From: Glossina fuscipes
Taxonomy: Eukaryota; Arthropoda; Insecta; Diptera; Glossinidae
Direction: 5' to 3'
Assembly (NCBI RefSeq): GCF_014805625.2
Contig: NW_023998416.1
Span: 14,193,597 to 14,257,596, forward strand
DNA length: 64,000 bases
The notes beneath the pieces were generated by a model. It was not told the DNA's origin. It was given only the letters and a program-made list of their open reading frames with translations, and ran no database searches. The translations under genes were made by a program, and so were the position numbers. This document shows, piece after piece, positions 13,301 through 28,405 of the stretch (position 1 is its first letter; each line of letters opens with the position of its first letter).

Positions 13301-16268
13301 CGAAAAATTTGGAATTTCCTACGCAGGTTCACTAAATCAGTTGCAACTAATGGCCGGAATATGATGAATCGGCACTACTGGTCCTATCTCTGCATATCAT
13401 TCTACGAACTTATTGTTTGACTTATAGATAACCTGTACTTTTAAACATTTTGATGTGTGCTCCTCCATTTATTCTTGCAAATAGGAAGACATGAAAAAGT
13501 GAAGGGAGAAATTTTTCATCTTAGGCTTCAAAATGGGTTTAAGACTTTTGGAAGTACGTTTGCCACCTAAAAAAATATTGAAAGGCATCGGAGAAAACAA
13601 AAGCCTCAGAATTAAAGAAGAAGCCAGAAATTCCGTGCATAACTCTTAACAGGCGATTAAGCAGAGCTTTTGTAAGCACGCGTCTTCGCGTGAAGGCATT
13701 TGTAAGAGAAGACATGACTCCATTCTAAATTACTTTCAATGGATTATTTTTTGCGATCTAGTCACGCGCGTAGCAGTTCTTAAGTATTGAGATTGACCCA
13801 AATGATTGGAATGAAAGCGCAATGAAACCCAAATACAGCTAAGCTTCTACAGAATGGCTGTCATCTTCTTTTTATTACTCATTAATGTTTTATATAAAAA
13901 AATTCGAAGAAAATAAAAAAAATTGTTTAAATATTTCGAAGTTAATTAATTAATTTTTTTCATGGCAAAGACTGGCAAGCAATACATTTCTCAGGTGCTT
14001 CTCGTAACTTATTCTTAAAACAGTGCTCATCTTTTTTATCTCTTTGATCATCTTTTCCTTTTTCTTCCTCTTTCTTCACTTATTTGCCTGATCATTTCTT
14101 TGGAGACTCTTTCAGAGAAATTTTAAAAGTTTGCATGAGGTAAGGATATGTAGGAGTCGTTCAGCATTGACATAGCGACTCTCGCGGCATCCTTTCCCTT
14201 TTTTTTTTTTTCTTTAAACATAAAGCCGAGTAAGATAAAACGTACTCGTAACATGAAAAAAAAAAAAAAACGGATACTTACCTATGCGTGTACTTTGCTA
14301 AGTGTCCTTCCTTCTGCTCCTGCGTTTTTCTCTTTGTATACATAATAAAGATGTACATATAAAGATATAGATTATTGCTATACTTTGAGAAGCAGCTGAA
14401 AGAGAAAAAAAAAAAAAAATTGCAAAAAAGTAAATAAAATAAATAAATAAAAATAAAAACCAACGGCAGCAAACCAGCATTTGGTACAAGACACTAGAGA
14501 ATTATTTCTTTGGCGTTTATGACATTTTATGAAATTTGTTGTACTGATGCGTACACATACGATACGTTAAGACGTGCATATGACAGTCTGAAAATACGTT
14601 AACAACTGCAGATACCCGAGGAATGCTGCTGATGATTTTGTTGTAATGGAAATAAAAAATAATCTTTTTTAATCTTTTTTCTTCATATGTATAAGTCATG
14701 CATGAGAGCGTTTTGTTTAATGCCTTCTATACGTGATAGAAATGTAAAAAAAAAAAACAAAAAATCAAAATAGTAGCTTTGGTTAAATGCCATCTAAAAA
14801 AGTTAGTAAAAATTATGAATTTTCTTCTTTGTCTCCTTCTTTTTTATGCGAGTGCAGATTTATACGATAATATAAAAAGATTTTCAGATAATTGGAAAAA
14901 AAAAAAAGAAGAAGAAGCAAGCAAGTTTCATTTCCCATTTTTATTTGATAAACACTGCCGAACGGGAAAACTGCCTAATCTATCTTGTAGGACACAATTG
15001 TTTTTTTCTAATAACTATAAGTTTCTTTGATAGGTGTAAATAGAGAATTCTTTCAAGTTTACGAAGAGAAATGTGCATAATTTTAACTTAATTTACTTGA
15101 GATTGTGTGTTGCCGCAAACAATCGACCACTTGGCAACATTCGAGGATTATTCAACTTTTCTTAATAAAAACTGTGCCTGTGCGTTACCATTGATGTATG
15201 AATCTTGCAGTCTTTTTCTACATACGAAGATCGAATCGGCATATAACCTTCGTAACGATATCGTGCATATCCGGAATTTATTACTTGTTGCTAAGAAACC
15301 GTGCTGTTGCATTGGATATCTATTTTCAAGCATTTTAAAGACAAATGCTAACAAACTAAGACTAAGCGATGCTTGAGTGAGGTGTGAATTCTGTAGAAGC
15401 CAAGTTATGTGTTGTACTAAGATCTCTTATGAAACTTTCCCCTTGCCGTTGTCCTGTGCTATGCCTCCAATGGCAAGTTGATCTTTTCTATACTCATTGC
15501 TATATCAGATTGTTGAAATTGCACCTTCATACGTCACAGATTGCTGGGACCACGTATAGTAGCTTTTAATCTTCAAAATTCGGAAATTATAAGAATAAGA
15601 ATAAGAAGAAGAAGTCTTATTTTAGAACAGGAGAAGATTCTCAACTAAATGTTTCTGTAATGAAATTTCATTTATACACTAGAACGATTATCTCAGATGA
15701 CTGCAAAAAAAAATTCATCAAAACTTTTGGTACAATTCATTTATTTAAATATTAATTTATGTAAAATTCAAAACAAAATTTATTTTTTGTAATTTTGATG
15801 GCATGTTAACAACATGTCATAAGAAATGTAGAATTTTTATAAATTTTTGCTTATATGTATAAGTCGTGTTTTTATAATTCGGTATCCGTAAGGCATACGT
15901 AAACAGGCAGATATATTTGCTTAATAAAATAGTAACCGGCAACAATAGAGGAACAAAAAAGTTTATAAAAAAATAAACAATTTCCTTTCACAATTTTAAC
16001 AACGTTTATACATCGGAATTGTTTACACATCCTATAATAAATTTTTCAATTACATTGGCTTTAAGCCAACGCGTACACATACGAACCCACTCACACGCAT
16101 CTACCTACTTATTATTATTAAAACAAATAAATGAATAAATTTTATTGTATTGTTTTGTGTATATACCACGGTCGTTACTGTTGTTTTTTTTTTTTTTATT
16201 TTAAAAAAATTTTTAATTTTTTTTATATAAATTTAAACATAAAAATTTTTTAAATAACCAAACTTTCC

Positions 16269-16271
<3 letters not shown>

Positions 16272-16299
<28 letters not shown>
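16272..16299. repeat. Poly-T run (28 T)
   Basis: Longest homopolymer noticed in the window, in a stretch (16180-16300) that is almost all A and T. It could be the reverse-strand tail of a lost retroelement, but no body was recognised beside it. Confidence 0.9.
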
Positions 16300-18523
16300 G
16301 AAAAATATTTAATGCATTTATATGAACACGTACATTGATATATATGTAGATGTGCGCGTATAGTTTTTATCCCGAATAGCTAACTACTCAGTCAACTAGC
16401 CACAGCAATCATTTATAGCATGACGGTTTCATATAAAAGCACTTGGTTACACTAATACTGTCACTCAATTGGTAACGTGCGGTGTTTTCTCTTGACTAAC
16501 ATTAAGCTCCGAATTGTTTAAACGCGTCCGATTAACTACTCAGCTAATTGACAACCATTTTATTAGCATTATATATATAATGCTTAGGCGGTACATAAAA
16601 TGCGCAACCATTGTTGACATCAGCTGATTGTCACGCCTGCGCAGCCTTCCTTAACTCTCGTTTGTGTCTTCAGCCATTCCCACAGCAAGGGGGTACCGGA
16701 TTAAAAGTGTATCCGTGCACTCTTAATACCATTCGCAACGAATCTACTTTTATATTCAAAACATTAGAACAACTTTGAAAGAAAAACATTCCGAAATTTC
16801 GACATCTTTTTGCCAAACTTTTTACGCCGACAACTTTCTGTTAGCGGCACATCAATTTAATTTCTTATTTTTACCTATGATAAAAGGTACCTTGAATTTT
16901 CCCTAAGTGCGAATATAATTTTTACTATATCGTTTTTAATATTATTAATTCAAAAATAAGTTGTGGCAGAGGGCCAGACAAACGTAAATCGATGCAAAAA
17001 GTCATTCCGAATCGATCGATGTAATAAAGTGTGGATCTATCCCTCAAGTTTTTCTGAGCGTTGCTCCACAAGTCTTGTAGGTTATAAAGTTTCATTAAAT
17101 ATAAGAAGAGAGATATAGCGCGTGTTTACCGAATGTTTCTATAAATAGGTTAGAATGGATATCTCTTTTGGGACTTGTAGAAAACACAATTTGTACACAA
17201 ATCCTATAATGCAGTCAGCTTCATATGCAGGTTCTGTAAGTTGTGATTCAAATTAACTTTAGATATCAATTGTGTTTTTGTGGAATTTTCAAAAGTTGAT
17301 CTTCTAAAATTTGCAAAATTTATGAGAAAGTGAACATATTCTTTGCAAATAGCGTTCCGTCATATAATTAACTAATAGTACCACTTTGGCACATCTGCAG
17401 AGATTCCACATGTATTTGTATCTACCATAAATAATTACATTATAGTCGATGTGTTACTCTAAAAACTTACCCACAGTTACCCCTTGTAGCAAAGGATCAT
17501 CCGAGTATACGCTATAGATAGATAATTCCTGATGCGCTAGTTAACGTCTGAGCGAATTAAAATTATTTAATTACTGCTTAATAAAACAGCTTCATAGTTA
17601 TGGTTATGGCTCTTTTATTCTTTCCTAAAGTTTGACCGCTTTTGTAGTTTTAAAATATTGTGAGACTTTCTTGATAGGAATTCCAAGCTAGTTCTCACCA
17701 TTGAAGCTGCTTTAACTATATTCTCCAGGTGCATCAATCTTCCCTTATCTTTTGCTTTAAGAAGGACCGCTAGGAAATACTGATGTAAATGTAACCCTTT
17801 AACCCCTCAGAACCAATGGTACTTATTTCATTGAACTATATGTTTTGGTCTCAAACATACACGAGTGAACGGTCAAAGTAGTCTTTATTCATTTGTTCCG
17901 TTATAAACTTATATATATATAAACTTACTCGTATATATTATACATATATATTTGCTGGATATATTGCAAAATCCACGCTAGACTTGAACTTCGGTAATCA
18001 GAATTTGAATAAAAAAGACAGAACAGCTGCGAAGGCCATTTGCCGGATGTGCTATTCCACACATCCGATGTACATTATGACTTAAAGGAAAAGTTACTCG
18101 GTTTTCCCTTTAATTCAAATTTCGCATCAATATTGGGAAATCCTATACTTATGCCCTTATTCCAGTTCACTTCTTAATTGCACTAAAAATAAGAATCATA
18201 CCAAAATAAATCTTGCATTGAATTTCGCAAACAATAATTCACACAATTCTTAGTAAGCATTATAAAATTTTTGGATCTCGATTGTTTAAAATTTTTTTCG
18301 AAGATTATTTTCATTATGGAAACAGCATATTTTTAATAAAAATTGAAGAATTTTCGATTTTTATATCTTTACATATGAACACAATTTACATATGAACACA
18401 AGCAAGTTATTGGCTGCTACAATAATGAAAAACATGTATCCAAATAGATCGAATTTGCTGCTTAATGCAACTTTTTACTATACATAGGTATTCCTCGCTT
18501 AACACAGTTAATTCATAGAACGC

Positions 18524-18711
18524 TGTATCGAAATCGTGTTATACTAAATTTTTCTATTTTTATATTTAAAATAAAAAATCGTACAGGCCGAGACAGCTTA
18601 AAAATGTACATCGTTCTGTATCGAAAACATATTCGCATTGTATCGAAAGCGTGTTAAGAGATGTTTCGAAAAAGGCCAAATCAATGCAATATGTACCGTG
18701 TTGTATCGAAA
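18524..18711 (+). repeat. Recurrent TGTATCGAAA motif (decayed repeat)
   Basis: TGTATCGAAA occurs at 18524-18533, 18617-18626, 18639-18648 and 18702-18711. A TGTTTCGAAA variant lies at 18662-18671, and TTATATCGAAACCGTG occurs farther on near 19298. Several copies continue into CGTGTTA. This looks like a degenerate minisatellite or nested copies of one interspersed repeat. Confidence 0.55.
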
Positions 18712-20739
18712 CTAGATGTTATTATGAAATTTCGTTTCAAATGTGTAATAAAATATCCTGAAAACGATTTTCATAAAAAATTAATGGTTTTCTATTGTGC
18801 TGGCGAGTTGCTGTGGTCAGGAGTGAGCTCGCCGGGATTCAGAGTCCTCCCAGACATTTATACTTGTGGTCCGAATTTGCTGTGCTACTTACAGTACTTA
18901 CTTCATAATTGTTTCTCTTTGACCTTCTATAGACGAAACAACTCAACTACTTCTATATTTCACGATTTTGATTTCATTTCACGTCAAATGATCAATCTTT
19001 TCCAAGTAATTCGATCATGAAAACTTTATTTACGGTGTAAGACGTTAGGAAATAAAAAGGATAATGTGATAGGAACACATGTCGAAGCAAGAAAGCAAGC
19101 AAGCTAGAAAACAAGCAATCAAGAAATTAAGGCCGCAGACCGGACTTCTAAGAAAGTCAAAAAAAGGAAGTCTCCGAAAAGAGGAAGCCACCGCTTTGAC
19201 TTCTCCTATTAACGATGAAATAAAAGGGAAACACAGACATATTAGCCTTTTTGAAATTTTGGTGTATCCAAACGGTTCTATAGTCTCGTGCCACGTTATA
19301 TCGAAACCGTGCTTTGCAAGTTCCCTCTTAAACGAGGAACGTCTGCATAACTCTTTGTCGTTCCTTTTTTTTTTTTTTTAGTAATACGACCAATAACTCT
19401 GAGAATATCCCCATAGATGTAATATGGCGATTATCAGAAAAAAATCAGGGAGAAAAGAGATATGGAGTGACCGGAAATAGCCTAGTGGATGTATACCATA
19501 TCGTAAATTTTCTGCCTTTACCGACTAATATCCAATAATGGTTTCGTTATTTCCACAGGCCTCATTTTAACTATCACGCAACTTATGTCATTAAAGTTCA
19601 GATAGATGGAGCACAGGCAATACAGAATATTTATCTGTTAGCGTTTCTCGGTCAGTGCGAAATTTCAAATCCGCTTGTCCGTTGTGAAAATTAATCTTTT
19701 TAAACAAAAGTTCATTTCCCGAGACTTTTTGAGGATCTTATCCAAATAAAAACCAGATCATATAACGTTCAAAAGAAAATTAAAATTAAAACGCTGCGTT
19801 AAGCTGACTTAGCAATAAATAAAAGCAAATTTTATTGTGATTTAAAAAAAATAAAAAAATTTATTTTAATTGTTAACCTTAAGCCATCATTAAAAATGCA
19901 TGAAATTTTTCACAATTATTAGATTTGCTTCAATTGTTTTAACATTAGCAGGTGAATCAAAATTACTTTCAATCTCTGTCGAAATTGAGGATAGAGACCT
20001 AACACATACAAACATAAATTAGCATTAGATTTGCTGCGAGGGATTTTATTCGAATCCAATATTATTTACATTTATTCTTTTTTTGTTTTTTTATCAGTTA
20101 TTTTCTATGACTCATTAGTCAAAAAATTATAATACAATCATTTCAGCTTCACACTGACTGATAAAATAGAAACAAATGTTTAATATATAAATTGTATAAA
20201 ATTCGAAATATTTTTTGAATCTGTAAAATAAATTAATTGTGTATAATTTAAATTTCAAAATTTTATCAAACTTAACGGAAGCTTGAAATTTTTCGAAAAT
20301 AAGTAAAATACGAGTAGGTAGCAGGATCCAACTAAATCAATCTAGAATTTCCCATCCAACGATGAACATTAGAAAAACGAAAGAATTGAAGAACACAAAG
20401 GCCGCGAGGGGTTGGGACTAAGGTACATATTTTACTTACTTATCTATCATATATTAACTAATTTTCTTATTAACTTATCAAAGCATGGCAATATTAACTA
20501 TGAATGCGCTCTGATGTGTTTTGGGTTTTGTTCTTGTGCTCAAAAAGATTTTTTGAGTCCAAAAGTAATATAGAAATAATTGTAAGAAGGTCAAAAATTC
20601 AATCGGCTATGCCTTCCTACTCTTATTAGCTTACAATAAATAAATTTACCTTTGTCCCAAGAGTGAATATATAGGTTGTTGTGGATACAGCTTATGAGTA
20701 ATAGGCAAAAAAACCAAGTTTGAACTTTTGAAACAAGCG

Positions 20740-20960
20740 GCTGTGCGACTCTATGTGGCACTGTAAGCAAATCCTTTGGTCGATTTGATCTGTTTTCAAT
20801 ACCAACCTACATGCACGAACTTCTAAGATTACTGCCAAATTTAAAGCCGATACTTTCTTTCTCTCCACCAGGAGGAAGTCTAGTACAGACTTACAGACGG
20901 ATCTGTTTGTATTTATACGGAATTTGATACTAATCAAGAATACATATATAGCTTACGGGA
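20740..20960. repeat. Dispersed repeat, copy A
   Basis: Shares an ordered series of blocks with 38840-39045: an ACTG-(G/T)(A/G)A run, (T/C)CGATTTGA, TTTTCAATA, TGCA(T/C)G and GACTTC, followed by CAGAC-rich sequence. It ends GGAATTTGATACTAATCAAG, which resembles the tail at 35161-35240. Confidence 0.4.
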
Positions 20961-21830
20961 CCTAAGACGGGTTTTCTGAATATTGCAAACCTCTTGGCGA
21001 AATGATTATGCCCTCATCCTTCGGTAGTTGGTAGAAGAAAGCTGCTAGCCGAGTAAAATCTTTACATAAAATTTAAAACACGAAACTTCATATATAATAA
21101 ACATGCAGTAAATAAGAGAGTTAAAGAGAAAGAAAAACATGTACAGGCGCTGTCACATAGTCAGTGTTATAAGCCGGAAACATCTGCTAGATCGACGTAA
21201 GCAACCATCTCTTTTTTCTTATTTTGTTTGCCAATAAGCAGAATTACACTTGCAGGGAACAAAGGTAAATACTTACTGAGGCTTTTCGAAAAACTGATAA
21301 CTTACATATTAAAATTTTAAGCACCGCGAACTTTTATTTATTGCACACCTAAAAGCGACTAAGATAAAACTTATGCTCCATCTCTAAGTTCAATTTTCAT
21401 TATTAAAAAGAGTCACTCGATGTATTCTAATCCGAATCTTAATTTCATTAGTTACGATAAAAACTAGAGATTCAACGCAAGCGAGATTTTCTTTCTGCCG
21501 TTAGTGGATATTGTTTGGAAAAAAGTATTCAATGCTTAAAAATCTGATTTTTATTCCGCATTTGTGACAAATGTATACTGAGTTGGCTAAACTGCTATTG
21601 ATTAAAAGTTTCCCGAACAATCTAAGTGCGATAATATATTGACCAACTTATTTACACAAAACATTGTAATTTCGTTCATTTCGTTTATGCAAAATGTGAT
21701 GGGGAGAAATGGTTAAATCTTCATTTTCCGCATATCGTAAATTAACGCGGTCGATAATACCCAATGAAACAATTAACACCTCTAGCGAATAAATCAGTCG
21801 GCGTTTTTCTTTCATCGTGCAGATGGCCTT

Positions 21831-21853
21831 TTGTCTGGCCAATAGCCAGACAA
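21831..21853. repeat. 9-bp inverted repeat (hairpin)
   Basis: TTGTCTGGC, spacer CAATA, GCCAGACAA: a perfect 9-bp stem with a 5-nt loop and no adjacent T-run or gene. Confidence 0.8.
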
Positions 21854-22507
21854 TAAGTGCAAATATGAAAATTCAAACAATCAAACAGGAAATGCTTGTT
21901 TACACTGTAATGATCGATAGAGGCGAAGCGGCGAAAGGAATTCATTAACAAATGGCTAACATGAAATGTTAATTTAAACGTAAAAGTTCATTCTATAAGC
22001 ATACTGGCAGCAATTGCAGCTGATGTGCAAAATCAACACAGACGAGCAGAAAGAAAGATTGAAAATATAAATTAATCTGAGAGACGAGCATAAACACAGC
22101 GATCCAAACATTGAAGCAAAAAAAAACTTGGTCAATAGCTGTGAAGCTGTTGCAGAATTTTCAAATTAATTTTTCTTTTTATTTATTTTTATTTTTATTT
22201 TTTTTTTTGTGCTGCACTTGCTGTGAATAATTATCGATAGTAATGTTGTTCAGAAATCCACAAACAGTGAATAAGTAATAATTGTTTATTATTGGCCTGG
22301 AAAAGCGCACGTGAACGCAATGCAATTCCTTGCAATAGTGATGGCTGTCGTAAATCCACCCTCGCTCGACCTTTTACGTAATAAAAGAACAAACATTGGA
22401 CAAATGGAAAATTTCAATTGCCATAATGTATTTTATATGTATGCCTATCTGCGAGTAACCTTACACTTCCTTTCCACAATATTATATTTGCATAAAGAGA
22501 GCGAGAG

Positions 22508-22543
22508 AAAAAAAAAAAAAAAAAAAACAACAACAACAACAAC
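22508..22543. repeat. Poly-A run followed by (CAA)n
   Basis: Twenty A then about five CAA units. The open frames here are repeat-driven. Confidence 0.9.
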
Positions 22544-25500
22544 ACAAACATATGCACATATATATTGTACCATATTTAATTGAAATTATATTTATGATTA
22601 TATGCAATTTTAAAATGTAAAAATTATTTATATTGATAAATTGCTTTACATTTTTTGAAAAAAAAAAAAAAGAAAAGAGCAGATATGAATTTATATAAAT
22701 GCATGCTTGCCGCACTGCCATAAAATTGTATTAAAATAATTAGGAAAATCTTTTCAATTAAATGAAAACGTGAACAAAATTAAAATATAATTTATATAAA
22801 TACGTATGCAAGGGCGTTATGAAAAAAGGCCGGAATTGAATCGAATTATTACTAAAATGTACATAAACATTTTTAAATGAATTATTGCACATTTACAGTA
22901 GATGGAATTTAAATATTGATTTAAAACGGAATTACACTCATTATCGACATCAACTGATATGTAAACAATTAAAAATGTTACAATTGCCGCAGAATGAGTC
23001 TTGTGCATTCAGTAGCTGTTATGCGTGAAATTTTTTTTTTTTTTTTTTTTTTTGCATTTACCTATGCTCCTTTCATTGCATTGACTTAATTTTGCAATGA
23101 AACAAAACAAAAAAGACAAAGGGTGGAAAGTTCAGTAAGCGATACATATGTTAAGTAACGGTACAAATCACCTGAAAATGAGACAAAAGGGGAAGAGAGA
23201 GGAAAAGTTTATTTATCTTCAAGCGATTTTTTTTGTACTCATTATCTCAATCAAATATACACACACATGTGGATAGAAAAACAGGTGCAAAGAGTATTTT
23301 CTTTATTTTACTACAATATTTGTAAATTGATTTTCTTTCGAGTTCTTGCTTATGCTTAACACATCTCTGAAACCTTTTTCATAGACGGACGCGTTTCTAA
23401 ATTGTAAATAAAAGACATATATAAACTATGATAGGAGGAAAATGAAAAGAACATAAGACAACATACACACATTTTTCTGTCCATATGTGAAAACGGCGGA
23501 AAGCATTTTAATGATAGCGCACTCGCTGCGTGCTAATGAAAATTTGTACCAAAGCTTTAGCATTTTATTGACATTTATCTGCAGCGTTTCCTGCGCATTA
23601 AAATACACTTTTACTAAATCTGTTCTAGATTTATTGAAAAACTACTTTAGTTTTATGCTTTTTTTCTTAGCCGAAATTAATCTTAAAATTTTTTGATTAT
23701 ATCTTAATAAATTTTCAAAAACATTTTTTTACCTTAATTTAAATTAATGCTAAAAAAAAAGGGTTAGCTTTTATGTCTAAATTAATTCTTTTCATAAAAT
23801 ATGTTTTATTATACCATAAAGTAAGTGCCTTGTATCGAAAGGGGGGGTAATCGGGAACAAGCAACTGGGCAAAGTATTTCGGAACAATCACAGCAAAATC
23901 ATATTTGATAATTTTTTTACAGGCTATGAACTGCACCAAAGTTTGAATACGAAACTTGCATACGATTCGAAATCAAAAAATGTATGGCTTGCACTTAGCT
24001 TGTTTGGACACATTAATGAATTTAAAGCAACAAGAATACTTTATTAATTACTATGATTCTCATAAGAGACTGAGAGGCACACCTTGGTATAATTCGTTAT
24101 AAACAAGTGGTAAGACAAGAGTTAGTTATAATTGACAAGCTATAATCTATTCAAATAAAATAATAAATTGTTTTAATGACAAGATGAGGTAAGTAACAAA
24201 AGTTATTGTACTCTTATGAAAACCATGCCATTAAAAGAAATTATGGAAGAAAAATAAATTAAATTAAATCTAAATGGAAAATCCATTATATGACACCGTT
24301 TCCCATCTCGTGGTCTTTATCTAGAAAAGATATTGCCAAGATATTCGCGTGGTTACTTAAGAAGTTATAAAGGAAGCCGTTGAATCAGATTTCTAGCATA
24401 GAAAAAATCCAGATCGTCATGACTAGCTTTGTTGCAAAGGAATCACAAAGCGTTAATAATTAGAGGAAAAGTCTTAAAGAGTCAGTTGCTCGCCATAATT
24501 GCATGCCAAAGGCCGAAATAAGTTGGAGAGCATTATTGTATACAATGCAATTAATCTTTATATTCTGGACGAATAAGTCAATGGAGCCGATGAAAGAGAT
24601 ACTATGAAAGTATATTAACAAGAATAAATTAGTAACAGAATGTTTGGAAAATATTAAAAGAAGAATTAAAGGATTATAAAAATATATAGATACAATAAAA
24701 TTAATTTATTTAAACTATTGTTTATTTTGTTCTTCTGCTTTTCATTTATCTTAATGCATCGTTCATGCATCGATGATAGCACAAATACAATATTGCTTAT
24801 GTCTCGATTGAAACACTTTTCTTGAATTGTATAAACCCACAAAACAATACCATCGAGAACTACTTTCGAATCGAGTACGCATTTCATATCGACTTTTACA
24901 ACCCAACCACTGGTTTTGGCCTTGCATTTATAACGACCATCCCCTACAACTTAACTAAGTAGAGTGACTAGGGTGAAGTCGTTAATTTATTTATATGCAC
25001 CATATCAACCACCAGTACACATTGTAAACCAAAGAAAAATTTCGTGACATTTCGCGTAACTTTGGCAGCATTGCGCTTTTGGAGCTATACTATAGAGTGT
25101 GCATAAGACGAGACTTCATAGATAATTGAATAAAAATATTATTTTGTAAATTTAGGTCGGATTTTGAAAATAACTTAAAATTCTGAAGAAGAACAAGAGG
25201 GTACTAGGGAGGATACGCGGCCGAGCAAACTAATCGGTACAGTTATAAAGTTTCATCTGTTTCGATCATCAAAGTGCTTTTCAAATGATTAATTTTAAAG
25301 GCCTGAGTCGAAACGTGTTTCGAAGCACTGTAATAATTAAAAACACAATTGCAACCAAAGTATCAAATATTTAGAAAAGAATACAAAAAAAAAAAAATTT
25401 AAATTATTTATATTGCTTTACTTTTAATTACATCCATTTGTTTTTGTTGTAATTGTTGAAGAAAATCTTCGGTACTGTTCTTTCATTGAACTTCACCACA

Positions 25501-25652
25501 TGTGCATGTGCAGGAATGTGTCATCTGTTACATTATAGATCAGCAAACGCAAAAGAGAAACATTTACAAAGTTAAAGTGTTGCTACTTGAGTTGCGTAAA
25601 CAAAAAACTGAAATAAGCTTCCTGGCTTAAAAAATAATATGAACAAACACAA

Positions 25653-25677
25653 ACACACACACACACACACACACACA
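25653..25677. repeat. (AC)n microsatellite
   Basis: Twelve AC units. Confidence 0.95.
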
Positions 25678-26218
25678 ATAAACTCTCAGGCACTTTTGAA
25701 AAAGTAACCAACTAAACAGAAGTAATAAAAAACTACAAACCAGGTAGACATGAATTGGCACGAATCTTAGATACCTAACAGGTAAGATATTAAATCACTT
25801 TATCCATAGTGGCAAATATGAGTCATAAGTAGATAAATAAAACAAGTTGAAAATGAAGGAATTAGGATTAAATCGCATTATTGGCAAGAATTTAGATCAA
25901 AAATATCTTCAAACCTAATATTTTCAAACTTGAATGCATATATCAGTCAAGTTTTAAACTAGCATTTGTTGCCTATGGAACTATAAAACCTTTATTAAGT
26001 CATATACAAATTGATCGATATAAGGAAAGTATACGCGGTACGTTTCTTAACAGTTCAATGGCCGCAGCAGTTAAGGAATATATATGAATGTAAAGCTCTT
26101 ATATACTCTAAAATAAACTTACGCTTAGACAGTTCGACAGAAGGTAAACGTTTCATATAACTGTGAGCTGATATTGCGAAAAAACTAGGATTATTTCCTT
26201 AGCAAATCTCTGAATCTG

Positions 26219-26290
26219 GCGTCTAGCCAATTAGCTAAGCGCTCACTCCGAACACTTCTTAAATGTCGTTTCGACCCTAGCAGGCTTTAG
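26219..26290 (+). repeat. Weak tRNA-like box pair
   Basis: TTAGCTAAGCGC (A-box-like) is followed about 30 bases on by CGTTTCGACCC (B-box-like). The spacing suits a tRNA-derived repeat, but no stems support a tRNA gene and the match could be chance. Confidence 0.2.
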
Positions 26291-26594
26291 AAGTTAAATA
26301 AACCAAATTAAAAAAATAATTTAGAAAATTGCAGCATTAGAAGTGCTTCATCTTTGTCACTTTGCTCCCTTCCTGTGTGTGTGCTAAATGTAGAATTATT
26401 CTTCTTCGTTTTTTTTTTTGTTTTTTTTTCTCTTTTTGTGCATGCAAAGTGTCATAAAAACTTCACAAATAAGCCACCAGTGGCATACAGAGGCTATACC
26501 AACATACGAAGAAAAAAGTCAAAATAAAAATAGAAATAAATAAAATTTGTGAAAATATGAAATGCAAATATTCAGGAAAACCAAACTCAAATAC

Positions 26595-26625
<31 letters not shown>

Positions 26626-28405
26626 CACGTATGTAACGAAATAAAAATCTAGACTGGCATTACAGCTCGAAAACAAAATGTATAAAAAGGCATTCAAAGT
26701 TACGCATACAAAATCATAGACTTTCATATAAAACGCACAAACACATGCACCTACACATAGACAGTTACAAAAAAATGTTGGTTAACTCATACATACAAAA
26801 ATAACTAAAGTTTTTTCAACACAAATTCTTTAACCCTTCTGTAAATAACAACTCTTTAGATTTATACAACGCCACAGCTTATGCTAACTTCTTCGACGCG
26901 CACGTAACATATACAATCTTATTATCTAGATATAATTATTGGAAGCCGATTTTATTCGATTTTCCCGTCAATTGAAAACAGGTAAACAAACTTACGAATA
27001 CATGAACTGCAAAGGTTTCAAAAGATGAACTAACTAGTGTGGTCTTTCGCGGTCTGTTGCGTTCTCTTCGCATGACAAGCATATGAGTTGCACCTAAGTA
27101 TAATTTCGCAAGCACTATATAAGCTTTAGTTGCTACAAATCGATAGCGTTCCGCCAAAGACGCAGATCATAAAATCAAGAAGAAGCTATTGAGGGTTGGA
27201 CTTGGATTCCCTTATATTTGCTGAAAAACGTGGTTCAAAACAGACGGTTTCTCACAGAGCACAAGAACCTGGCTTTCTGGAACAATGGTTCACAACACAT
27301 TTCATAATCCCTTCTGACATGTCCGTGAAATACTTTTCTTGCAAGTGATCTAAGCGTAGAATATTACAATCGGTCAAGTCTCTCAAGCGATATCGAATAA
27401 CTTGTTGAATACCTATTAAGAAAAAGAAGAAAAAGAAACAAATCAATACTTCTTTTTCCGATAGAACACTTCGAATGATTTTTTATTAACCCGCTGCATA
27501 CCTTTCAAAAAGGACTAAAAGGTAGAACTTATCTACTCACATGCTAATGATTTACTATTGGAGTAACTACGAATTATTGCGACATGCTGGACTTGAGTCA
27601 TGATAAAGAACGCCTTTCGCTATGCTATCTCTTTCAAATCATCGATAAATTTTGCTATGCTTTAATTCCGTAGATTCCGCGGATTCCGTTGTACACGGAT
27701 GCAGAAAATTTCTATGAGGTGCAAAAATAAGCAATTAATTTTAAAACCGGTTGCTTTATCCGAAATCTGATTAGACAAATCTTGTAAGGATAATAAGAGA
27801 ATAGATATCATATTTTAATTGTCGTATGCAATGTCTACAATGAATACTGTAATATAACCGATAGTACGGACAACGTTTTTTAACTAAGATAACGGAAATA
27901 CTATAGTTTCGACATTACGGTATAAATGAAAAAAAAAAAAACAGATTTATTTATAATTTTACTATATTATTTATTCAGCAAAAGACGTTTCTTTGTCGAC
28001 AAATAAAACAAAAAACAAAAAAAAAAATACCAAATTTTTGTTTTTAAAATTCCATAACCAAACAGCTGGAGCTTTTGTCATCTGTAGGAGGGAAGAGCCA
28101 TTGCCGGAAGCATTGTCTAGGACGAGGTGCAGGTTTATTTATGCTACGTTGACACCGAAACGATGTAAATTTGAATAATTTCTGCCCGCAGCAATATTTC
28201 TGCAATATATTCGCTAAACAACAGTTCCAGATGTATCATCTGTGGCATTTGAAATGTCCCTTGAATTTTCGCTGAAGAATTCGTACCCTATTGCGCGGAT
28301 ACGTATCAAATTCGTTTTCACCTTTTTCAAATATTTCAGTTGTTCGCTTACCTAAAGCCAGAGGATTTTTAAGATCTCCCGGCATAGCGCATAAGCTACT
28401 TAACC

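Larger units (their letters stand above)
9125..28405. other. Gene-poor stretch
   Basis: Only short, AT-driven open frames, none with a recognisable domain. Contains homopolymers, the TGTATCGAAA repeats (18.5 kb), dispersed repeat copy A (20.7 kb), the 21831 hairpin and a weak tRNA-like pair (26.2 kb). Confidence 0.5.

Noticed and set aside
18661..19020. 119-codon plus-strand open frame
   Set aside because: Begins inside the TGTATCGAAA repeat cluster and shows no domain.
27252..27430. Minus-strand segment with an excellent polypyrimidine tract and TAG acceptor
   Set aside because: The following peptide ends in a stop after about 54 codons and matches nothing I know. No partner exons were seen.
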